Positions 1-5,439 of a DNA stretch of 5,439 bases are shown piece after piece. Both the position numbers and the translations under genes were made by a program. This DNA comes from Spirochaetaceae bacterium. GTDB taxonomy: Bacteria; Spirochaetota; Spirochaetia; SZUA-6; Fen-1364. Location: positions 1-5,439 of the forward strand of contig PMZS01000060.1 in assembly GCA_003170115.1 (NCBI GenBank), read 5' to 3'. The notes beneath the pieces were generated by a model. The model saw only the letters and a list, made by a program, of their open reading frames with translations. It was not told where the DNA came from and made no database searches. The number at the start of each line of letters is the position of its first letter. Position 1 is the first letter of the stretch.

Positions 1-1140
1 CAGATGGAGATCCTGTTCAACCAGCCCTTCCATGAGAAGCTCGGAGCCTACATCGCGGCGGGCAACATCCCCGACGTGATCTACATGTGGCCGTCCAGCC
101 GGTCCAGCTCCGCCATCCTCCACCAGATGCACCTGATGAAGGACCTCACACCACTGCTGGGCAAGGCGTTCCTGTCCAAGTTCGTGGCGCCCGCCGTCAA
201 CCCGAAGGCGCAGGCATCCGGCTACCTGGCCGAGCTCCCCCAGAGCATCACCTACACGACGGTCATGTACGCCAACAAGAAGCTCCTGGCCGACAACGGC
301 TTCGGGCTTCCCAAGACGTACGCCGACCTCAAGGCCATGGTTCCCCGCCTGAAGGCGAAGGGCATCCAGGTCATCACGCTGCCCGATGGCGACGGCTGGC
401 AGATGCAGTCGTGCCTGTTCTCCACGGTCGTTGGCCGCATGCTCGGTGACGGCTGGGTGGACCAGGTGAAGACGGGCAAGGCGAAGTTCACCGACCCCGG
501 CTACGTCGCGTCCCTTGCCTTCATCGACACCATGTTCAAGGACGGGGTCATCCCCCGCGCTGACATGCAGCTTGGATACGGTGACGGACCCACGCTGTTC
601 GCTTCCGGCAAGGCGGCGTTCATCATCGACGGCGACTGGCGCCAGGGCTTCTACCTGACGGACAAATCCACCGGCCAGGCGCTCATAGACCCCGCGGTGC
701 AGGGAACCGACTATGCGTTCATCAACTTCCCGGCGATCCCGGGAGAGAAGAACCCCGGCGTCGTGTCCGCAATCGCGGGCGTCGGCCTCGGAATCTCGGC
801 CGCGGTCCCCAAGGGCTCGGACAAGGAAAAGGCCGCCGTGCGGCTTCTGAAATACTACTATTCCCCTGAAGTCCAGCAGATCAAACTGGAAACCGGCGCC
901 TTCATTCCCTCCCTGAAGGGCGTGACCAGCGACCAGCTTGAGCCGTTCACCCAGATGATGCCCAAGTACTACGCGGGGATCAACAGGATCTCCTACGTCC
1001 TTGACGGCGTCCTGGATCCCGGAGTCTGCAACAACTTCATCAACAAGGGCCTGCAGGATATCGGCCTTGGCAACAAGACCCCGAGGCAGGTTGCGGCGGA
1101 CACGGAGAAGGCAATGGCTGACTGGCGGGCAACCCAGTAG
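1..1140 (+). CDS. ABC transporter extracellular sugar-binding protein, 5'-truncated by the window
   Basis: This is the substrate-capturing lipoprotein or periplasmic subunit of a CUT1-type sugar ABC transporter. The frame is open from base 1; the ATG at 4 is internal, because the protein begins mid-domain with no signal peptide. The usual export signal plus the first strand and helix, about 60-70 residues, must lie upstream. Counting codons from base 1, family hallmarks are the early 'IPDVIYMW' segment (about 23-30), the lobe-crossing 'VMYANKKLLADNGF' region (about 88-101), and the 'FASGKAAFIIDGDW' motif (200-213), which is typical of SBP_bac_1/SBP_bac_8 proteins. A C-terminal segment reading 'AAVRLLKYYYSPEVQQ' precedes 'TGAFIPSLKG', as in the family. 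It is followed by two permease genes, the standard order. The bound sugar is not readable from sequence; the downstream cellobiose phosphorylase suggests cellobiose or a short cellodextrin (inference). Confidence 0.93.
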   Translation, partial: QMEILFNQPFHEKLGAYIAAGNIPDVIYMWPSSRSSSAILHQMHLMKDLTPLLGKAFLSKFVAPAVNPKAQASGYLAELPQSITYTTVMYANKKLLADNGFGLPKTYADLKAMVPRLKAKGIQVITLPDGDGWQMQSCLFSTVVGRMLGDGWVDQVKTGKAKFTDPGYVASLAFIDTMFKDGVIPRADMQLGYGDGPTLFASGKAAFIIDGDWRQGFYLTDKSTGQALIDPAVQGTDYAFINFPAIPGEKNPGVVSAIAGVGLGISAAVPKGSDKEKAAVRLLKYYYSPEVQQIKLETGAFIPSLKGVTSDQLEPFTQMMPKYYAGINRISYVLDGVLDPGVCNNFINKGLQDIGLGNKTPRQVAADTEKAMADWRATQ

Positions 1141-1150
1141 GGGAGCTCCC
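1141..1150. repeat. 10-bp perfect palindrome directly after the binding-protein stop codon
   Basis: The ten bases gggagctccc are self-complementary and start immediately after the TAG stop at 1138-1140. They abut the left arm of the larger hairpin at 1151. With no loop it cannot form a normal hairpin on its own. It may add to the structured 3' end of the transcript or be chance in GC-rich DNA. Confidence 0.4.
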
Positions 1151-1207
1151 GGGTGCCCGGCGCAGGATATCCGCCCGACGGCGGCGTAGTGCGCGGGCAC
1201 CCTTTTT
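1151..1207 (+). terminator. Intercistronic hairpin with T-run (partial terminator or mRNA stabiliser)
   Basis: The left arm gggtgcccg (1151-1159) is perfectly complementary to cgggcaccc (1194-1202). Skipping the base at 1160, three more pairs (1161-1163 with 1191-1193) extend the stem. Inside the large loop is a second perfect 5-bp stem, ccgcc (1171-1175) with ggcgg (1180-1184), closed by a CGAC tetraloop. The outer stem runs straight into five T residues (1203-1207) and further T-rich sequence. This has the form of an intrinsic terminator. Because the permease genes follow only about 30 bp later with no obvious new promoter, a leaky terminator or 3'-end-protecting structure that leaves the binding protein expressed above its permeases is the likely role (inference from other sugar ABC operons). 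Confidence 0.75.
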
Positions 1208-1223
1208 CTTCTGTCTGAGGTGC

Positions 1224-1229
1224 GGAGGT
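1224..1229 (+). promoter_or_regulatory. Ribosome binding site of the MalF-type permease gene
   Basis: GGAGGT lies 6 nt before the ATG at 1236, a near-consensus Shine-Dalgarno match at good spacing. It supports the chosen start and indicates independent ribosome loading after the hairpin. Confidence 0.85.
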
Positions 1230-1235
1230 TTCTGA

Positions 1236-2357
1236 ATGGCCCGGACAATCCACGGCAGATCTGAGGAGCGGCTGGCATACTGGACAATGGTGCTGCCGGC
1301 GGTTCTACTCTACCTTCTCGTCCTGGGCTTTCCCATCATCATCTCGATCATCCTCTCGGTGAGCAATTACAACGGCGGGAAAATGTTCGGCGGTGAGCCG
1401 TGGAAGATCGTGGGCTTCCAGCAATTCCAGCGGCTCATCCGGGACTCCTTTTTCTGGGCGGCGCTGAAGAACAATATCTACATCGTCCTCGTCTCCATCT
1501 TCGGCCAGCTCCCGCTTGGTTTCATCTTCGCGTACCTGATCTATCGCAGGATCGTGAAGTTCGGCGATTTCTGGCAGGGGGTCCTGTACATGCCGAACAT
1601 CATCTCGGTGATCGTCATCGGCATCATGTGGGCGATCATCTTCTCTCCCAACGGGCTCATCGCGGAGATCATGAACAGGCTGTATGCGGGCTCGATCTCC
1701 CACCAGATCACCCAGATCTTCAATGCGGCGGGCGGATTCAACATTACTGATGACGTGGTGAGGCAGCTCATCCATGCCAGCGGGCCCGTGGCCGGCCAGA
1801 CCTTCACGGATCCCCCGACAGAGCTGAAGCAGTTCATCCTCACCTACGACCCGACAAAGCTGGAGCTCCTGAAGCACGACCTGGTGAATCTTCTGGGGAC
1901 CAAGTGGACGCCCACCTTCCTGAGCAAGCCCGACGTGGCAATGCTGCCGGTGCTCTTCGTCATCCTCTGGTGCTGGACGGGCCTGTACCTGATCCTCTTT
2001 TTGGCCAACATGCAGAAGATCGACGTCCAGATCATAGAGGCCGCGCGCATCGATGGCGCGTCCGAAGGGCAGGTGATGAGCCGCGTCGTCCTGCCGAGCC
2101 TCTCGGGGGTCATCGTCAACGCCGCCATTCTCTGCATTGCCGGCTCTTTGAACAGCTTCGCCCTGGTATTCGCCATGACCCGGGGCGGGCCGGCACGAGT
2201 CACCGAGCTGCTCTCCATCTACATGTACGATGCCGCGTTTTTCGGCACCCCGAACTACCCGCTGGCCAATGCAATCGCGCTCTCCATCGTGCTGCTCAGC
2301 ATGGTTCTCATCGTCATCACCAAGCTCGTGGAAAAGCGCTACGGGGGGAGGGAGTAG
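1236..2357 (+). CDS. MalF-type sugar ABC transporter permease with an enlarged outer loop
   Basis: This is the inner-membrane subunit, first of the permease pair, that forms half of the sugar channel and contacts the ATPase. The protein has 373 residues. Six hydrophobic segments are visible at about 16-41, 79-103, 115-137, 236-260, 287-308 and 338-362. The cytoplasmic coupling (EAA) loop reads EAARIDGAS from E268, the BPD_transp_1 signature, and is followed by the usual 'VVLPSL'. The start is fixed by the Shine-Dalgarno site at 1224 and by the short charged N-terminus before helix 1. Family members are normally about 290-310 residues; the excess sits between helices 3 and 4, roughly residues 147-225, where the family usually has only a short outer loop ending in a 'W-x-x-D/P' stretch. 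The next permease follows after 4 bp. Family assignment is secure; the sugar is inferred from the downstream enzyme. Confidence 0.95.
   Translation: MARTIHGRSEERLAYWTMVLPAVLLYLLVLGFPIIISIILSVSNYNGGKMFGGEPWKIVGFQQFQRLIRDSFFWAALKNNIYIVLVSIFGQLPLGFIFAYLIYRRIVKFGDFWQGVLYMPNIISVIVIGIMWAIIFSPNGLIAEIMNRLYAGSISHQITQIFNAAGGFNITDDVVRQLIHASGPVAGQTFTDPPTELKQFILTYDPTKLELLKHDLVNLLGTKWTPTFLSKPDVAMLPVLFVILWCWTGLYLILFLANMQKIDVQIIEAARIDGASEGQVMSRVVLPSLSGVIVNAAILCIAGSLNSFALVFAMTRGGPARVTELLSIYMYDAAFFGTPNYPLANAIALSIVLLSMVLIVITKLVEKRYGGRE
2343..2353 (+). promoter_or_regulatory. Ribosome binding site of the MalG-type permease gene
   Basis: A G-rich purine run (ggggggaggga) covers the last codons of the upstream permease gene and ends 8 nt before the ATG at 2362. 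It supports that start over the in-frame ATG at 2230, which lies deep inside the upstream gene. Confidence 0.7.
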
Positions 2358-2361
2358 GGCC

Positions 2362-3282
2362 ATGCCGGAACCATTGAAGAACCAGCCCGCCAAGCGGCTC
2401 ATGGGCGTTCTCGGCAAGGGTGCCTCCTATGCCGTGATGGGCATCTTCGCCTTCATGACCATCGCCCCGCTCGTCTGGCTTATCCTCAGCTCCTTCAAGA
2501 GCACGACGGAGTTCCGCCTCAACCGCGTCGGGCTGCCGCACATCTGGACGACGATCAACTACCCGGGCGCGTGGAAGCTCGGCGAGTTCAGCCAGCTCAT
2601 CGGCAACTCGTTCATCTACACCCTTGGCGCGACACTCGGCATCATTTTCTTCTCCATCCTGGCGGGATTTGCGTTCGCGAAGATCAAGTCGAGGGCAACC
2701 CCGATCCTCTACGGGAGCTTCGTTCTGGGCATCCTGCTGTCCATCCAGTCCCTCATGGTGCCCCTGTTCATCGAGGTGTCGCAGCTGGACCGGCTGCTCA
2801 CGGACCTGTTCAGGGTGCTGGGAATATTGAAAAACGGGCAGGTGAACTTCTTCTACGACAGCCGCTTCGGTGTGCTCCTCATCTACGTCGGATCCGGTCT
2901 GCCGACCGCCATCTACCTCAGCACGGAATACATCAAGGGGATTCCCTATGCCCTGGTGGAAGCGGCGCGCATCGACGGGGCGACGTACTTCAAGATATTC
3001 CGCTGGCTCATCCTGCCGATGTCCGTGCCCATCGCCACGACAGTGGCGATTCTGAACATCACCGGCCTCTGGAATGAGTTTGCACTCATCAACATCCTCG
3101 TGTCCAGGACGCAGCTTAAATCCCTGCCGCTGGGGGTGTTCAAGTTCACGTCGAACCTCACCTCGGACTGGGGCAAGCAGTTTGCCGCGCTGGTGATCGG
3201 GATGGCGCCCATGCTCCTGTTCTACATCGGGTTCCGCAAGCAGATCACGAAAGGCGTAGCGGCGGGCGCGGTGAAGGGATGA
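2362..3282 (+). CDS. MalG-type sugar ABC transporter permease
   Basis: This is the second inner-membrane channel subunit, partner of the preceding permease. It has 306 residues. After a short basic N-terminus there is helix 1 (about 22-43) ending in the family-typical 'SSFKSTTEF', then hydrophobic segments at about 84-105, 112-135, 169-187, 217-237 and 273-292. The EAA coupling loop begins at E200 (EAARIDGAT) and ends in 'WLILP'. 'LWNEFALINILV' and the C-terminal 'QITKGVAAGAVKG' are diagnostic of MalG-like proteins, which commonly end in 'Q+YivkGlt.GAVKG'. The stretch between helices 3 and 4, about residues 146-168, is some 20 residues longer than usual, at the same topological site where the partner is enlarged. 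The gene starts 4 bp after the partner's stop, and its stop overlaps the next start in ATGA. Length and start agree with the family (usually 275-305 residues). Confidence 0.95.
   Translation: MPEPLKNQPAKRLMGVLGKGASYAVMGIFAFMTIAPLVWLILSSFKSTTEFRLNRVGLPHIWTTINYPGAWKLGEFSQLIGNSFIYTLGATLGIIFFSILAGFAFAKIKSRATPILYGSFVLGILLSIQSLMVPLFIEVSQLDRLLTDLFRVLGILKNGQVNFFYDSRFGVLLIYVGSGLPTAIYLSTEYIKGIPYALVEAARIDGATYFKIFRWLILPMSVPIATTVAILNITGLWNEFALINILVSRTQLKSLPLGVFKFTSNLTSDWGKQFAALVIGMAPMLLFYIGFRKQITKGVAAGAVKG
3279..3282 (+). other. ATGA stop-start overlap between the permease and phosphorylase genes
   Basis: The permease stop TGA (3280-3282) shares bases with a candidate ATG (3279-3281), the arrangement used for coupled translation. 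A purine run, aaggg, touches the ATG with no spacing and so is a poor Shine-Dalgarno site. Expression of the enzyme may depend on ribosomes finishing the permease gene. Confidence 0.6.
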
Positions 3283-5439
3283 AGGAGAGGGTGAGCTACG
3301 GCCATTTTGACGACGCGGCCCGGGAGTACGTGATCACGCGCCACGACACGCCGTGGCCGTGGATCAACTACCTCGGCACGGGGGACTTCTTTTCCCTCGT
3401 CTCCAACGCGGGCGGCGGGTACTCATTTTATCGTGACGCGCGCCTGCGGAGGCTGACGCGCTACCGCTACAATGACGTTCCCGCCGACCAGAACGGACGG
3501 TTGTTCTACATCAGGGATGGAGAGGCGATCTGGAATCCCGGCTGCAGGCCGACCCAGACGCCGCTGGACGCGTATGAGTGCCGCCATGGACTGGGCTACA
3601 CCCGCATCCGCTCGGCAAAAGACGGGGTGGAAGCCGAGGTGCTGTTCTTTGTTCCCGTCGGCGCGGACTGCGAAGTTCAGCGCGTCGTGCTGAGAAATTC
3701 CGGCAGGAAGAGGAAGCACCTCAGCCTTTTCTCCCTCACCGAGTTCTGTCTCTGGAACGCGCTGGACGACATGACGAACTTCCAGCGCAACCTGTCCACC
3801 GGTGAGGTCGACGTGCGGGGCAGCGCCATCTTCCACCTCACCGAGTACCGGGAGAGGCGCGATCATTTCTCGTTCTATTCGGTGAATGTGCCGCCGCAGG
3901 CATTCGAGACCGATCGGGAGAGCTTCACCGGACGCAGCGGCGGCTACGCACTGCCGTGGGCGGTCGCGTGCGGCAGACTCTCGGGGTCGAAAGCCTCGGG
4001 CTGGTCTCCCGTGGCCGCTTTCCAGCATGACATCTCACTTGACCCGGGAGAGAACAAGAGCCTTGTGTTTCTCCTGGGCTACGTGGAGAATCCCGCCTCT
4101 GAAAAATGGTCAAGCCCCGGCGTGGCCAATACCTCGCGGGCGATGACGATGATTTCGCGCTTCGACACGGACGCACGCGTGGACAACGAGTTCACCGCCC
4201 TGCGGGCGCATTGGGCGGACCTGCTCTCCCGGTACTCGCTGGAGTCCGGCGACCAGAGACTGGACCGCATGGTGAACACGTGGAACCAGTACCAGTGCAT
4301 GGTGACTTTCCTCATGGCCCGCAGCGCGAGCTTCTTCGAGAGCGGGATCGGGCGGGGCATAGGGTTCCGCGACACAAGCCAGGACCTGCTCGGCTGCATG
4401 CACCAGGTCCCCGACCGCGCGCGCCAGCGCCTCTTCGACGTGGCCTCGACCCAGAAGGCGGATGGGGGGGCGTGGCACCAGTACCAGCCGCTCACCAAGC
4501 GGGGCAACGCGGACGTGGGCGAAGGCTTCAACGACGATCCGCTGTGGCTCATCCTCGGAGTGGCGGCGTATGTCAAGGAAACCGGAGACTGGGCATTCCT
4601 GGACACGCAGGTGCCGTTCGACAATGACCCGGAGAATGCCGCTTCCCTGTTCGAGCACCTGAAGCGCTCCTTCCTGCATGTCCTGAAAAACCTGGGCCCG
4701 CACGGGCTCCCCCTGATCGGCCATGCGGACTGGAACGACTGCCTGAATCTCAATTGCTTCTCCACAGACCCCAATGAATCCTTTCAGACCACGACGAGCC
4801 GCGACGGGCGGACGGCGGAATCCGTGCTCATCGCCGGGATGTTCCTCGTCATCGGCAGGGACTACGTCGAGATCTGCCGCCGCACCGGGCGGGAGGCGGA
4901 TGCCCGCGATGCGGAGGGCGCCACCGAGGCCATGCGGAAAAGCGTGATCGAGCACGGATGGGACGGGGAGTGGTTCCTGCGCGCATACGACGACGACGGC
5001 GGGAAGGTGGGCTCCCGCGAATGCGGTGACGGGAAGATCTACATCGAATCCAACGCGTTCTGCGCAATGGCCGAGGCAGGGGCGGAATCCGGCATGCCCG
5101 TGCGCGCCCTGGACTCGGTCCAACGTCACCTGGACACCCCCTACGGGATCGTGCTCCTCGATCCGCCGTACGCGGGCTACCACGTGGAGCTGGGGGAAAT
5201 CTCTTCCTACCCCCAGGGCTACAAGGAGAATGGCGGCGTCTTCTGTCACAATAATCCGTGGATCATGATCGCGGAGTGCATCGCCGGAAGGCCCGAGAGG
5301 GCATTCGAGTATTACCGCAAGATCAGCCCCGCGTTCCTGGAGCACATCCAGGAGCTTCACAGGATGGAGCCGTACGTCTACTCGCAGATGATCGCGGGCA
5401 AAGACGCGCCGACATTCGGCGAAGCCAAGAACTCCTGGC
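3279..5439 (+). CDS. cbp: Cellobiose phosphorylase (glycoside hydrolase family 94), 3'-truncated by the window
   Basis: A cytoplasmic enzyme catalysing cellobiose + phosphate -> alpha-D-glucose-1-phosphate + D-glucose; no signal peptide is seen. 720 codons are present with no stop. The N-terminal beta-sandwich domain opens 'YGHFDDAAREYVIT' and 'PWPWINYLG' (W28), as in the Cellulomonas (Cellvibrio) gilvus enzyme recalled from memory. In the (alpha/alpha)6 barrel come WNQYQC (335-340), the subsite -1 loop RGIGFRD (R359, D365), GFNDDPLW (416-423), and ADWNDCLNLNCFS, where D487, the second Asp of DWND, aligns with the catalytic acid (D490 in C. gilvus). KENGGVFCHNNPW (649-661) includes the phosphate-binding His (H657). 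The 'NCFSTDPNESFQT' stretch favours cellobiose over chitobiose phosphorylase. The window stops at 'EAKNSW', just before the phosphate-binding 'LTGT' loop; about 90 residues are missing. The ATG overlaps the permease stop, but GTG at 3291 is an alternative start matching the family N-terminus better. Confidence 0.95.
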   Translation, partial: MKERVSYGHFDDAAREYVITRHDTPWPWINYLGTGDFFSLVSNAGGGYSFYRDARLRRLTRYRYNDVPADQNGRLFYIRDGEAIWNPGCRPTQTPLDAYECRHGLGYTRIRSAKDGVEAEVLFFVPVGADCEVQRVVLRNSGRKRKHLSLFSLTEFCLWNALDDMTNFQRNLSTGEVDVRGSAIFHLTEYRERRDHFSFYSVNVPPQAFETDRESFTGRSGGYALPWAVACGRLSGSKASGWSPVAAFQHDISLDPGENKSLVFLLGYVENPASEKWSSPGVANTSRAMTMISRFDTDARVDNEFTALRAHWADLLSRYSLESGDQRLDRMVNTWNQYQCMVTFLMARSASFFESGIGRGIGFRDTSQDLLGCMHQVPDRARQRLFDVASTQKADGGAWHQYQPLTKRGNADVGEGFNDDPLWLILGVAAYVKETGDWAFLDTQVPFDNDPENAASLFEHLKRSFLHVLKNLGPHGLPLIGHADWNDCLNLNCFSTDPNESFQTTTSRDGRTAESVLIAGMFLVIGRDYVEICRRTGREADARDAEGATEAMRKSVIEHGWDGEWFLRAYDDDGGKVGSRECGDGKIYIESNAFCAMAEAGAESGMPVRALDSVQRHLDTPYGIVLLDPPYAGYHVELGEISSYPQGYKENGGVFCHNNPWIMIAECIAGRPERAFEYYRKISPAFLEHIQELHRMEPYVYSQMIAGKDAPTFGEAKNSW

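Noticed and set aside
4..6. ATG at base 4 as the true start of the binding protein
   Set aside because: The frame is open upstream to base 1 and the first residues are already inside the mature domain, with no signal peptide, so the gene starts before the window.
1001..1189. Short open frame running from the binding-protein gene into the gap
   Set aside because: It lies out of frame mostly inside the binding-protein gene, ends within the hairpin region, and has an Arg/Thr-rich translation with no recognisable features.
2230..2361. A 44-residue upstream extension of the MalG-type permease from the in-frame ATG at 2230
   Set aside because: It overlaps the end of the upstream permease for over 120 bp and encodes a Ser/Pro/Arg-rich stretch atypical of the family. 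ATG 2362 has a good Shine-Dalgarno site and gives the normal N-terminus.
1305..2417. Long open frame (370 codons) on the minus strand opposite the MalF-type permease
   Set aside because: The translation is dominated by Asp, Arg, Glu and His with no domain, which is the reverse reading of a hydrophobic membrane protein. It also spans the junction of two genuine genes.
4110..5360. Long open frame (416 codons) on the minus strand opposite the phosphorylase gene
   Set aside because: It is antisense to a conserved GH94 frame with intact motifs. Its predicted protein is low-complexity in style (Arg/Val/Ala/His-rich) with no recognisable family; GC-rich third positions produce such stop-free shadows.
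3279..5439. N,N'-diacetylchitobiose phosphorylase as the identity of the GH94 enzyme
   Set aside because: Chitobiose phosphorylases, as I recall them, differ around the catalytic motif (DWNDCLNLGGG without the NCFS...ESFQT stretch) and have a different N-terminal domain. This protein follows the cellobiose phosphorylase pattern along its whole visible length. Specificity still needs an assay.

Overview
The window holds four genes on the + strand, in the order of a sugar-uptake operon followed by its catabolic enzyme: (1) the C-terminal part of an ABC-transporter extracellular sugar-binding protein (1-1140, start lies before the window); (2) a MalF-type permease (1236-2357); (3) a MalG-type permease (2362-3282); (4) a glycoside hydrolase family 94 enzyme, by sequence a cellobiose phosphorylase (3279 to the window end, C-terminus cut off). 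Gene spacing is 95 bp, 4 bp, and a 4-bp ATGA overlap, so the last three genes are almost certainly co-transcribed and translationally linked. The only sizeable gap, after the binding-protein gene, holds a strong GC hairpin followed by a T-run.

How the genes fit together: the binding protein would capture a short beta-glucoside outside the membrane and the two permeases would carry it into the cytoplasm. The GH94 enzyme would then split it with phosphate into alpha-glucose-1-phosphate and glucose, saving one ATP per disaccharide. Cellobiose is the best guess for the substrate because the enzyme resembles characterised cellobiose phosphorylases throughout, but the transporter sequences alone do not fix the sugar. 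No ATP-binding subunit is present. As with many CUT1 (carbohydrate uptake family 1) sugar transporters, a shared MalK/MsmX-type ATPase may be encoded elsewhere, or it may lie outside the window.

Organism: DNA is GC-rich with GC-rich third codon positions, and the operon layout is bacterial. I cannot assign a phylum from the sequence; the layout is common in several GC-rich plant-polymer-degrading groups. No mobile elements, RNA genes, CRISPR arrays or regulators were seen.

The least ordinary features are extra segments in both permeases at the same topological position, the predicted outer loop between core membrane helices 3 and 4: roughly 60 residues in the MalF-type protein and roughly 20 in the MalG-type one. 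Otherwise this is a recognisable phosphorolytic disaccharide-utilisation operon, and I see no clear sign of a wholly new system.
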